Shown here: positions 44,901 to 56,900 of the stretch, piece by piece
How the letters are laid out: every line of letters begins with the position of its first letter
Numbering within the stretch: position 1 is the stretch's first letter
Assembly (NCBI RefSeq): GCF_030817475.1
Contig: NZ_JAUSZJ010000003.1
Location: 1-64,000, forward strand
DNA from: Streptomyces sp. V2I9
GTDB taxonomy: Bacteria > Actinomycetota > Actinomycetes > Streptomycetales > Streptomycetaceae
Reading direction: 5' to 3'
Length of the DNA: 64,000 nucleotides
The notes under the pieces: model-generated
The model's database searches: none
What the model was told of the DNA's origin: nothing
The model's input: the letters and a program-made list of their open reading frames with translations, nothing else
Program-made: the position numbers and the translations under genes

Positions 44901-47900
44901 CCGGAACACGGCGACCTCCACCGCGAACAACCCGGCCTGGGCCCACACCGTGTCGTCCAGACCACCACCACCGAAGACGACCTCACGCACCGGACGCTCC
45001 AGATACGCATCCAACTCCGCACAGACCGCATCGAACGCACCCGCATACACCGGGAACGCCTCGTACAACCCCCGGCCCATACCCGCACGCTGAGCACCCT
45101 GACCGGTGAACAGGAACGCGGTCCGGCCTTCGCGGACGGTGCCCGTGACGACGTCGGCGGCGGGGTCGCCGCAGGCCAGCGCGGTCAGTCCCGCGAGGAG
45201 TCGGCCGTGGCCGTCGCCGATGACCACCGCGCGGTGGTCCAGGGCGGTCCTGGTGGTGGCGAGCGACCAGGCGACGTCGTGTGCGGGGGTGTCGGTTGCG
45301 GTGAGGGCGGTTGCCAGGCGTTCTGCCTGGGCGCGCAGTCCTTCGGGGGTGTGTGCGGAGATCGGCCAGCCGAGGGGGCCGGGCGGGGGTGCGGGGGTGG
45401 GGTGGGAGGGTGCGGGTGCTGCGGCTTCCAGGATGACGTGGGCGTTGGTGCCGCTGATGCCGAACGAGGAAACGCCGGCCCGGCGGGGCCGGTCGGAGTG
45501 CGGCCAGGGGCGGGCTTCGGTGAGGAGTTCGACCGCGCCGGCGGTCCAGTCGACGTGGGTGGTGGGTTCGTCGGCGTGCAGGAGCGTCGGCGGGAGTTCT
45601 TCGTTCCGCATCGCCAGCACCATCTTGATGACGCCCGCGACGCCGGCGGCGGCCTGGGTGTGGCCGATGTTGGATTTCACCGAGCCCAGCCGGAGCGGGC
45701 GGTCCGGGTCGCGGTCCTGGCCGTACGTCGCCAGGATTGCCTGGGCCTCGATCGGGTCGCCGAGCTTGGTGCCCGTCCCGTGGGCCTCGACCGCGTCGAC
45801 CTCCGGTGCGGTGAGCCGCGCGTTGGCCAGGGCCTGGCGGATGACGCGTTCCTGGGAGGGGCCGTTGGGGGCGGTCAGTCCGTTGGACGCGCCGTCCTGG
45901 TTGACCGCGCTCCCCCGCACCACCGCCAGGACCTCGTGGCCGAGGCGTTCGGCGTCGGACAACCGCTCCACGAGGAGCAGGCCGACGCCCTCGGACATAC
46001 CGGTGCCGTCGGCGCGGGAGGAGAACGCCTTGCAGCGTCCGTCGGAGGCCAGGCCGCGCTGGCGGTCGAACTCGGTGATCACGCCGGGGGTCGCGAGGAC
46101 GGTCACGCCGCCGGCGAGGGCCATCTCGCACTCGCCGTTGCGCAGGGCCTGGACGGCCAGGTGGAGTGCCACGAGGGAGGAGGAGCAGGCGGTGTCGACG
46201 GTGACGGCCGGGCCCTCCAGGCCGAAGGTGTAGGCGAGGCGGCCGGAGGCCACGCTGGTGGTGGTGCCGGTCATCAGGTGGCCGAGTGCGTTGTCCGGGA
46301 GTTGCATGCCGACGCCGTACTGGGCGTGGGCGGCACCGATGAACACTCCGGTGGGGGTGCCGTGGGCGTCGGAGGTGGCGATTCCGGCGGACTCGAACGC
46401 TTCCCAGGCGGTTTCGAGGAGCAGTCGCTGCTGCGGGTCCATGGCGAGGGCCTCGCGCGGGGAGATTCCGAAGAGTGCGGCGTCGAACTCCGTCGCTCCG
46501 TCGAGGAATCCGCCGCGTGCCGCTTCGGCGGCGACGATGTCCAGCGGCCAGCCCCGGTCGGTGGGGAAGGGGGTGGTCGCGTCGACGCCTTCGCGGACGA
46601 GGGGCCACAGGTCTGCCGGGGAGGTGACTCCGCCGGGCAGCCGGCAGGCCATGCCGACGATCGCGATGGGTTCGCCGGGGGCGGCGGCGGCCGTGGGGCG
46701 GGGGGCCGGTGCGGGGGCGGGTTCGCCGCCCAGGAGGGTGCTGAGGTGGTCGGCCAGGGCGGTGGGGGTCGGGTGGTCGAAGACGAGGGTGGCGGGGAGC
46801 CGGAGGCCGGTGGCGGAGTTGAGCCGGTTGCGGAGTTCGACGGCGGTGAGCGAGTCGAAGCCGAGGTCGCGGAAGGCGTGGCGGGCGCCGACGGCGTCGG
46901 CCCGGGCGTGGCCCAGTACGGTCGCGGCGTTGCCTCGGACGAGGTCGAGTACGAGGTCGCGCCGGTCGGGGGCGGACAGTCCGTGCAGCCGGGTGGCGAG
47001 CGCGGTGTGGTTCTCCTCGGTCCGGCCGGCTGCGCGCCGGCCGGTGGGACGGATCAGGCCGCGCAGCAGTGCGGGGACCTCGCTGCTGCGGGTGAGGTCG
47101 AGGGGGATGGGCAGCAGGTGCGGGGTGGGTGAGGCGGTCGCGGCGTCGAACAGTGCCAGGCCCTGTTCGGTGCCCAGGGTGGCGACCTTGCGGTTCGGGG
47201 TGGGGGTGGTGGCGTCGAGCAGGTGGCCGGTCATGGTGCTGGCCTGCTGCCAGAGGCCCCAGCCGAGGGACTGGGCGGGCAGCCCGTGGGCGCGGCGGTA
47301 GGAGGCGAGGCCGTCGAGGAAGCTGTTGGCGGCCGCGTAGTTGGCCTGGCCGCCGGTGCCGAGGGTGGCGGAGGCGGAGGAGTAGAGGACGAACAGGGCC
47401 AGGTCGTGGTCGGCGGTCAGTTCGTGGAGGTTGAGGGCGGCGTCGACCTTGGGGCGGAGCACCGCCTCGACCCGTTGGGGGGTCATCGCTGCGAGGACGC
47501 CGTCGTCGAGGACGCCGGCGGCGTGTATCACGCCGGTCAGCGGGTGCTGGTCCGGTAGCGCGGCGAGTACGGCGGCGAGTGCGGTGCGGTCGGCGGCGTC
47601 GCAGGCCGTGACGGTCGCGCGGGCGCCCAGGGCGTGGAGTTCGGCGAGGAGTTCGCTCGCGCCGGTGCTGTCGGGGCCCTGGCGGCTGAGGAGGGTGAGG
47701 TTGCGTACGCCGTGTTCGGTGACCAGGTGCTTGGCGAGGAGGCCGCCGAGGGTGCCGGTGCCGCCGGTGATGAGGACCGTGCCGTCGGGGTCGAGCGGTG
47801 TCGGCACGGTGAGTACGTTCTTGCCCACGTGCCGCGCCTGGCTGATGTGCCGGAAGGCGGGTACGGCGTCCCGTACGTCCCAGGCGGTGACCGGCAGGGG

Positions 47901-50900
47901 GTGCAGTGCGCCGGTGTTGAAGAGGTCGAGGATGTGGCTGAGGATCTCCCGGACCCGGTCGGGGCCGGCCTCGGCGGGGTTGAAGGCCTGGTAGCGGACG
48001 CCGGGGTGGTCGGCCGCGACCTGTGCGGGGTCGCGGAGGTCGGTGCGGCTCAGGTCGGCGAACCGGCCGCCGTCGCCGAGGAGGCGCAGGGAGGCGTCGA
48101 CGAATTCGCCCGCCAGGGAGTTCAGCACCACGTCCACGCCGTGGCCGCCGGTGGCGGCCCGGAAGTGTTCTTCGAACGCCAGGGTCCGGGAGGAGGCGAT
48201 GTGGGTGTCGTCGAGTCCGGCGGTGCGCAGGGTGTCCCACTTGGTGGGTTTGGCGGTGCCGAAGACCTCCAGGCCGAGGTGGTGGGCGAGTTGGACGGCT
48301 GCCATGCCCACGCCGCCCGCGGCGGAGTGCACCAGTACCGATTCGCCCGGCCGGGCGTCGGCCACGTCCACCAGCCCGTAGTAGGCGGTGGCGAACGCGA
48401 CCGGTACGGCGGCCGCGCGGGCGAAGGACCAGCCCTCGGGGATGGGGGCCAGCAGGCGGTGGTCGGTGACGGCGGCGGAGGCCATGCCGCCGGTGAAGAA
48501 GCCGAAGACCCGGTCTCCGACGGTGAGTCGGGGGACGCCGGGGCCGATCTCGGTCACGATGCCGGCGGCTTCGGCGCCCATCCGGGCCTGGTCCGGGTAC
48601 ATCCCGAGTGCGAGGAGTACGTCGCGGAAGTTGACGCCGGCGGCGCGTACGGCCACCCGTACCTGGCCGGCGGTGAGGGGGGCGTCGGCGTCGGGTGCGG
48701 GGATCGGCGCCAGGTTGTCGAGGGTTCCCTCGTCGGTGACGTCCAGTCGCCAGGCGTCGGGGCCGGCGGGGAGGGTGAGGTTGTCGTCGGTGTGGGGGCG
48801 GGCGAGGCGGGGTGCCCGTGCTTCGCCGTCGCGTACGGCGAGTTGGGGTTCGCCGTCGGTGAGGGCCCAGATCGGCCAGATGTCGTCGTCGGTTCCGGCG
48901 GGGTCGCGGTCCAGCAGGACGATGCGGCCGGGGTGTTCGGACTGTGCGGAGCGCAGCAGGCCCCAGGCCGCCGCTCCGGCGAGGTCGGTCACGGTCTGGC
49001 CGGGCAGGGCGGGGACGGCTCCGCGGGTGACGACCACGAGGCGGGTGTCGGGGTAGCGGTCGTCGGTGAGCCAGTTCTGGACGGTGTGGAGCACGTCGCG
49101 GGTGGTGCGGTGGACGGTGTCCGCCGACAGGTGTGTGCCGGGGGCGGGGAGGGTGAGGACGGCGACGGGGGGCGGTGCGGTGCCGGGGTCCGGGATCGGT
49201 CCGGCGGGGTCGAGGCGCAGCCACGGGGTGGTGTCGGGCGGGGTGGTGCCGGGGTCGGGCAGCCTGGTCCAGTCGAGGGTGAACAGGGCGTCGCGCAGGT
49301 GCTGTTCGCTGTTCTGCCGCAGGTTTTCGGGGGTGATCTCGCGCAGGACGAGGGTGTCGACGGTGATGACGGGGGCGCCGGTGGGGTCGGTGGCCCGGAC
49401 GTTCAGGCCGTCGGAGGTGGTGGTGAGGGTGACGCGCAGGGTGGTCGCTCGGGTGGCGTGGAGTGTGACGCCGTTCCATGCGAAGGGGAGCCGGGTGCCG
49501 GTTCCGCTGCCGGTGCCGGTGGTGACCGCGACGGCGTGCAGGGCCGCGTCCAGCAGTGCGGGGTGGATGCCGAATCCTGCGGCGTCGACCGTGTCGGGGA
49601 GTTCCACCTCGGCGTGGAGGATGTCGCCGTCGCGCCATACGGCCCGCAGGCCCTGGAACGCGGGGCCGTAGCCGTAGCCGGCGTCCGCCAGTTCGTCGTA
49701 GAAGCCGGCCGTGTCCACCGGGCGTGAGCCGGGGGGCGGCCAGGTCGTCGCTTCCGCTGGGGTGTTCGCGGGGGTCTCGCCGAGCAGGCCGGTGGCGTGG
49801 CATTGCCATGGGGCGTCGTCGGAGGGCCGGGAGAACACTTCGACGGGGCGGGCGCCGGTTTCGTCGGGGGTGCCGACGGTGACCTGGAGGGCGGCACCTG
49901 CCCGGGTGGGGAGTACGAGCGGTTTCTGCAGGATCAGTTCGCGCAGGAATCCGCTGCCGACCTGGTCGCCGGCGCGGAGGGCCAGCTCCGCGAAGGCGGT
50001 GCCGGGCACGAGGATCTGTCCCCGTACGGTGTGGTCCTGGAGCCAGGGGTGCGAGGACTGCGACAGTCGTCCCGTCAGTACGGCGCCGCCGTTCGGCAGG
50101 GCGACGGACGCGCCCAGCAGGTGGTGGTCCAGGCTTTCCTGTCCCACGGCCGACACGTCGCCGGAGGCCACCGGGCGGGGCCAGTAGCGTTCGTGTTGGA
50201 AGGCGTAGGGCGGGAGTTCGACACGGTGTCCGGCCGGGAGGACCGAGGCCCAGTCCACGTCCGCACCCGCGACCCAGGCCTCGGACAGCGCGGTCAGGAA
50301 ACGCTCCCCACCACCCTCACCACGACGCAGCGAACCCACCACCACCACATCCGCACCCACCGCCTCGGCCGTCTCCTGCACACCGACCGCCAGAACCGGA
50401 TGAGGACTGCACTCCACGAACACCGACCGCCCATCGGCCAGCAACGCACGCGTCGCATCCTCGAACCGCACCGTCGAGCGCAGATTCTCGAACCAGTACC
50501 CCGCACCCATCGACGCCGTATCGACCACACCACCCGTCAACGTCGAATACAACGGCACCCCGCACGACACCGGCACCACACCCGCAAGATCCGACAGGAT
50601 CCGCTCCCGCAACTCCTCCACCTGCACCGAATGCGACGCATAATCCACCGGAATACGGCGAGCCCTCACCCCCCGCACCTCACACAACCCCAACAACTCC
50701 TCCAACGCCTCCGCCCCACCCGACACCACCGTCGACCCCGGACCGTTGGCCGCCGCCACCGACAACCGCCCACCGAAACCACCGATGAGCCCCTCCACCA
50801 CCACCCGGCCCTCCGCGACCGACACCATCCCCCCACCACCGGACAACGACACGATCGCCCGGCTCCGCAACGCCACCACCCGCGCCCCGTCCTCCAACGA

Positions 50901-53900
50901 CAGACCACCCGCCACCACCGCCGCAGCGATCTCCCCCTGCGAATGACCCACCACCGCCGACGGAACCACCCCACACGCCCGCCACAACCGCCCCAAAGAC
51001 ACCATCACCGCCCACAACACCGGCTGCACCACATCCACCCGGCCCAGCAGACCCTCATCACCACCCTCCATCACCTCCAGCAACGACCAGTCCACCCACC
51101 GCCCCAGAGCCCTCTCACACTCCACCAACGACTCCCGGAACACCCCCGACCACCCAGCCAGCTCACGCCCCATCCCCACCCACTGCGAACCCTGACCCGG
51201 AAAGACGAACACCACGTCTCCGGGGGTCACTCGGCCCGATACGAGGCCCGGCGACGCCAGGTCCCGCGTCGCCGCGTCCAGGGACGCGGCCGCGCTGTCG
51301 CGGTCCGCGGCCAGCACGACGGTGCGGTGTTCCAGGGCGGCGCGGGACAGCAGCGAGTGGCCCACGTCGGCCAGTCGGGGGCCGGTGGTGGCGGAGATCA
51401 GCGTGTGCAGGCGGTCCGCCTGTCCCGCGAGGGCGGTTTCCGACTTCGCCGACAGGACCAGTGGGACCGGCCCGGAACCCTCGGGCTCCGGCGCCCCGGC
51501 ACGCACCTGCTCCGGGTCCGGCTGTGGCTGTGGCTGTGCCTGTTCGATGATCACGTGGGCGTTGGTGCCGCTCATCCCGAACGACGACACCCCCGCACGG
51601 CGCGCACGGCCCGTCTCCGGCCACGCCCGCGACTCCACCGCCAGCCTCACCCCACCGGCCGACCAGTCGACGTGCGGGGTCGGCTCGTCGACGTGCAGGG
51701 TGGCCGGAATGGTCCCGGCGCGCAGGGCCTGGACCATCTTGATGACGCCGGCGACGCCGGCGGCGGCCTGGGTGTGGCCGATGTTCGACTTCACCGAGCC
51801 CAGCCACAGCGGCCGGTCCTCGTCACGCCCCCGGCCGTAGGTCGCCAGCAGCGCCTGCGCCTCGATCGGGTCACCCAGCCTGGTCCCGGTGCCGTGCGCC
51901 TCCACCACGTCCACGTCCGAGGTGGAGAGTCCCGCGCCGGCCAGGGCCTGGCGGATGACGCGTTCCTGGGAGGGGCCGTTGGGGGCGGTCAGCCCGTTGG
52001 ACGCGCCGTCCTGGTTGACCGCGCTCCCCCGCACCACCGCCAGGACCTCGTGGCCCAGGCGTTCGGCGTCGGACAGGCGCTCCAGTACCAGGACGCCGAC
52101 GCCCTCGGACCAGCCCGTGCCGTCCGCCGCGCCGGCGAACGCCTTGCAGCGCCCGTCGGCGGCGAGGCCGCCCTGACGGCTGAACTCGGCGAAGATGCTC
52201 GTGCCCGTCATCACGGTCACGCCGCCGGCCAGTGCCCTGTCGCACTCGCCGTTGCGCAGCGCCTGCACCGCGAGATGCAACGCGACCAACGACGACGAGC
52301 ACGCCGTGTCCACGGTCACCGCAGGCCCTTCCAGGCCGAACGTGTACGCCACCCGGCCCGAGATGACGCTGTTGGAGCCGCCCGCCAGCACGTGTCCCTC
52401 CGCGCTGGTGAAGAGGTCGGTGCCCTGGCCGTAGCCGGAGGTCGAGGCGCCGATGAGGACGCCGGTGCGGGTGTGGTTCTGCGAGAGCGGGTCGATGCCG
52501 GCGTGCTCGAAGGCCTCCCAGGCGGCTTCCAGCAGCAGTCGCTGCTGGGGGTCCATGGCGAGGGCCTCGCGCGGCGATATCCCGAAGAGTGCGGCGTCGA
52601 ACTCCGTCGCCCCGTCGACGAATCCGCCGCGGCGGGCGTAGCCGCCGTCGGCGTCCTCGGGCCAGCCGCGGTCGGTGGGGAAGTCCGAGACGACGTCGCG
52701 GCCCGAGGCCACCACGTCCCACAGTTGCCCGGCCGAGTTGGCTCCGCCGGGGTAGCGGCAGCTCATGCCGACGATCGCTATGGGTTCGTCGGTGGTCGCG
52801 GAGGGGTGCGCCGGGGCCGGGTCGGCGGCCTCGGAGGTGTCGCCGAGGAGCCGGCCGAGGAGGTGGTCGGTCAGCGCGATCGGCGTCGGGTGGTCGAAGA
52901 CCAGGGTGGCGGGGAGGGGCAGCCCGGTCTCGGAGGTGAGCAGGTTGCGCAGTTCGACGGCGGTCAGCGAGTCGAACCCGAGGTCGCGGAAGGCGCGGCG
53001 GGGCTCCACCACGGCGACGCTCGTGTGCCCCAGGACCAGCGCGGTGTGGGCGCGGACCGCGTCCAGCAGCAGCCGGTGGCGTTCGGAGGCGGGGGCGGCG
53101 GTGAGCGTGTCGCGGAGTTCGGTGGAGGGGGTGGCGGTGTCGGTGGTCCCGGTGAGCGGTTGCTGTGCGTCGGGGAGTTCGGACAGCAGGGGGCTCGGGC
53201 GTGCGGAGACGAACGCCGGGGTGAACAGGTTCCAGTCGACGTCGGCGACGCTCACGGTGGTCTCGTCGTGGTCGACGGCGGTCGCAAGGGCCCGCAGGGC
53301 GATGTCGCGGTCCATCACCGACAGGCCGCGGCGGCGCAGGAAGCCGGCGACCTCGTCGTCGGCGGCCATGCCGACCTCGGCCCACGGTCCCCAGGCGATC
53401 GCGGTGGCGGTCAGGTCTCGGGCGCGGCGGTGCTCCACCAGGGCGTCGAGGTAGGCGTTCCCGGCGGCGTAGGCGCCCTGGCCGCCGCTGCCCCAGGTGG
53501 CGGCGATGGAGGAGAAGACGACGAACAGGTCGAGGTCGTCGGTGAGTTCGTCGAGGAGTGCGGCGCCGGTGACCTTGGCGCGCATCACCTCGGCGACGGC
53601 CTCCTCGTCGGTGTCCAGCAGCTGGGCGGAGACTCCGAGGCCGGCGGTGTGCACGACACCGGTGAGGGGGAATTCGGCGGGTACGGCGGCCAGTGCCGCG
53701 GCGAGTGATTCGCGGTCGGCCACGTCGCAGCCGACGACGGTCACGCGGGTGCCGGACGCTTCGAGTTCGGCGGTGAGTTCGCTCGCGCCGGGTGCGTCGG
53801 CGCCGCGGCGGCTCAGCAGCAGCAGGTGCGGTGTCCCGCGCCGGGCGAGCCATCGGGCGACGTCACCGCCCAGCCCTCCGGTGCCGCCGGTGACCAGTAC

Positions 53901-56900
53901 GGTGCCGGGGGTCGTCCAGCGGGGTGCGGTGCCCCGGGGCAGGGGGGCGCGTACGACGCGGCGGCCGTAGGCCTTTCCGTCGCGGAGGGCGACCTGGTCC
54001 TCGTGGGTCGTGCCGCCGAGCAGCGCGGCCAGCCAGGGGCCGGTGGTGGTGTCGCTGTGGGCGGGCAGGTCGATCAGTCCGCCCCAGGTGGCGGGGGCCT
54101 CGAGTGCGGCGACCCGGCCGAGTCCCCACACGGGTGCCTGTTCGGGGTGGAGCAGTGGGTCGCCGTCGCCGGTGGACACCGCGCCGCGGGTCAGGCACCA
54201 CAGGGGGGCGGTGAGCCCGGTGGCGGCCAGCGCCTGGTAGGTGCGCAGCAGCGGTGCGAGGCCGGTGGGGTCCCAGGGGCGTGGGTGGGTGCCGCCGAGG
54301 AGGGTCACGATGCCGTCGGGGGCGGCGGCGGTCAGCCGTTCGGTGAGGGTGGCCCGGTCGTCGTCGGGGGTGAGGGTGAGTTCGGTGACCTGTGCTCCGG
54401 CGGTGCGCAGGGCGTCGGCCACGTCGTGGGCGGGGTCGCTGTCGTCGGTGGTGACGAGGAGCCAGGTTCCGGTGAGGGAGGTGCCGGGGGTGGTGGTCAG
54501 GGGGGTCCACCGCGTCCGGTAGCGCCAGGACGCGAGGGTGGATTCCTGGCGCAGGGACTGGCGCCAGGCCGACAGGGCGGGGACGAGGTTCGTGAGGGTT
54601 TCGGGGGTGTCGCGCAGGTGGAGGGTGTCGGCGAGTTCGGTGAGGTCGGCTCGTTCCACCGCTTCCCAGAACCGGTCCTCGTCCGGGGAGGCGGACGGCT
54701 GGGCGGTGTCCGTGGCGGTGGGGGCGTCGGGCCAGTAGCGGCGGCGCTGGAAGGCGTAGGTGGGCAGGTCGATCCTGCGGCCTTCGGGGAGCAGGGTGTG
54801 CCAGTCGAGGTCGGCGCCGGAGGTCCAGAGCCGGGCGAGTGCGGTCAGTGCGGTGGTGGTGTCGTCCCGGTCCTTGCGCAGGAGGGGTGCGAACACGGCG
54901 TCGGCGGCGGTCTGCTGGGCCATGGCGCAGAGCACTCCGTCGGGGCCGAGTTCCACGAAGCGGGACACGCCCTGTTCCCGTAGCCGTGTCACTCCGTCGG
55001 CGAACCGGACCGTGTGCCGTACCTGCCGCACCCAGTACTGCGGGTCGGACATCAGTCCGGGTTCGGCCAGGTCGCCGGTGAGGTTGGAGACGATGGGGAT
55101 GACGGGGTCGGCGAAGTCCAGTGTCCGTATCGCGTCGGTGAATTCGGCCAGCATGGGTTCCATGAGGGCGGAGTGGAACGCGTGGGAGACGGTGAGCCGG
55201 CGGGTGCGGCGTCCCTGTTGCGTCCAGTGGGCCGCCAGTGCGTCGATGGCCTCGTGGGAGCCGGAGACCACCACGGAGGTGGGGCTGTTGACGGCGGCGA
55301 TGTCGGCCTGGCCGGTGAGGGTGTCGAGGACCTCGGTCTCGGTCGCTTCGACGGCGAGCATGGCTCCGCCCGAGGGCAGTGCTCCCATCAGCCGGGCGCG
55401 TGCGGTGACGAGTCGGCAGGCGTGCGGCAGGGAGAGGACTCCGGCGCAGTGCGCGGCGGCCACCTCGCCGATGGAGTGGCCGAGCAGCAGGTCGGGGGTG
55501 AGGCCCCAGGACTCCAGCAGTCGGAACGCGGCGACCTCGACGGCGAACAGGCCGGCCTGGGCCCATGCGGTGTGGTGCAGTTCGGGGCCGCCGTCGAACA
55601 CGACGTCCTTGAGGGGGCGGTCGCCGTCGGGGTCCAGTTCCGCGCACACCGCGTCGAAGGCGCGGGCGAACGCCGGGAAGGTTTCGTACAGTCCGCGGCC
55701 CATGCCGGCGCGTTGTGAACCCTGGCCGGTGAAGAGGAATCCGGTCCTGCCCTCGTCCGCCGTTCCGGTGACGACGCCGCCGGCGGGGAGGGCGGCGGCC
55801 ACGGCCTCCAGGCCCGCGCGCAGTTCGGTCTCGTCGGCGCCGAGGACCACGGCGCGTCGGGTGAGCGCGGCCCGGGTGGTGGCGAGCGACCAGGCGACGT
55901 CGGCGGGGTGTTGCGGGAGGCGGTGGGTGAGGCGTTCGGCCTGTGCGCGCAGTGCTTCGTTCGTCTGTGCGGACAGGGGCCAGAGCAGGGGTGCCGGGTG
56001 GGGGTCGGTGGTGGGGGTGGTGGGCTGCTGGGCCGGTGTGTCCTCGGGGGTGTGTGCCGGTGCTTCTTCGAGGATCAGGTGGGCGTTGGTGCCGCTGACG
56101 CCGAACGCGGAGACGCCGATGCGGCGTGGTGTTTCGTGGCGGGGCCAGGGGCGGGCTTCGGTGAGCAGGCGGACGCCGCCGCCCTCCCAGGTGACGTGGG
56201 GGGTGGGGACGTCGGCGTGCAGGGTGCGCGGGAGTGTGCCGTGGTGGAGTGCCAGCACGCTCTTGATGACGCCGACCACGCCGGAGGCGGCTTGGGAGTG
56301 GCCGAGGTTGGACTTGGCGGAACCGAGCCACAGGGGGCGGTCGTCGGTGCGGTCCTTGCCGTAGGTGTCCTGCAGTGCTTCGAGTTCGATCGGGTCGCCG
56401 AGCGCTGTTCCGGTGCCGTGTGCCTCGACGGCGTCGATGTCGGCGGTGGTGAGCTGGGCGTTGGCGAGTGCCTGGCGGATGACGCGCTGCTGGGAGGGGC
56501 CGTTGGGTGCGGTGAGGCCGTTGGACGCGCCGTCCTGGTTGACCGCGCTGCCCCGGATGACGGCGAGGACGTCGTGGCCGTTGCGGCGGGCGTCGGAGAG
56601 CCGTTCGATGAGCAGGACGCCGACGCCTTCGCTCCAGCCGGTGCCGTCCGCGTCGGCGGAGAACGACTTGCACCGCCCGTCGGAGGCCATGCCGCCCTGC
56701 TTGCCGAATTCGGTGAAGGCCGCCGGGGTGGTGATCACGGCGACGCCGCCGACCAGCGCGCGGCCGCATTCGCCCTGCCGCAGCGACTGGACCGCCAGGT
56801 GGAGGGCGACCAGGGAGGAGGAGCAGGCGGTGTCCACGGTGACGGCCGGGCCTTCCAGGCCGAACACGTAGGAGAGGCGGCCGGAGAGCACGCTGCTGGC

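Noticed and set aside
34908..45000. Several plus-strand frames of about 1000 codons opposite the PKS
   Set aside because: They mirror PKS codons, contain repeated Gly/Arg-rich text and have no motifs or ribosome sites.
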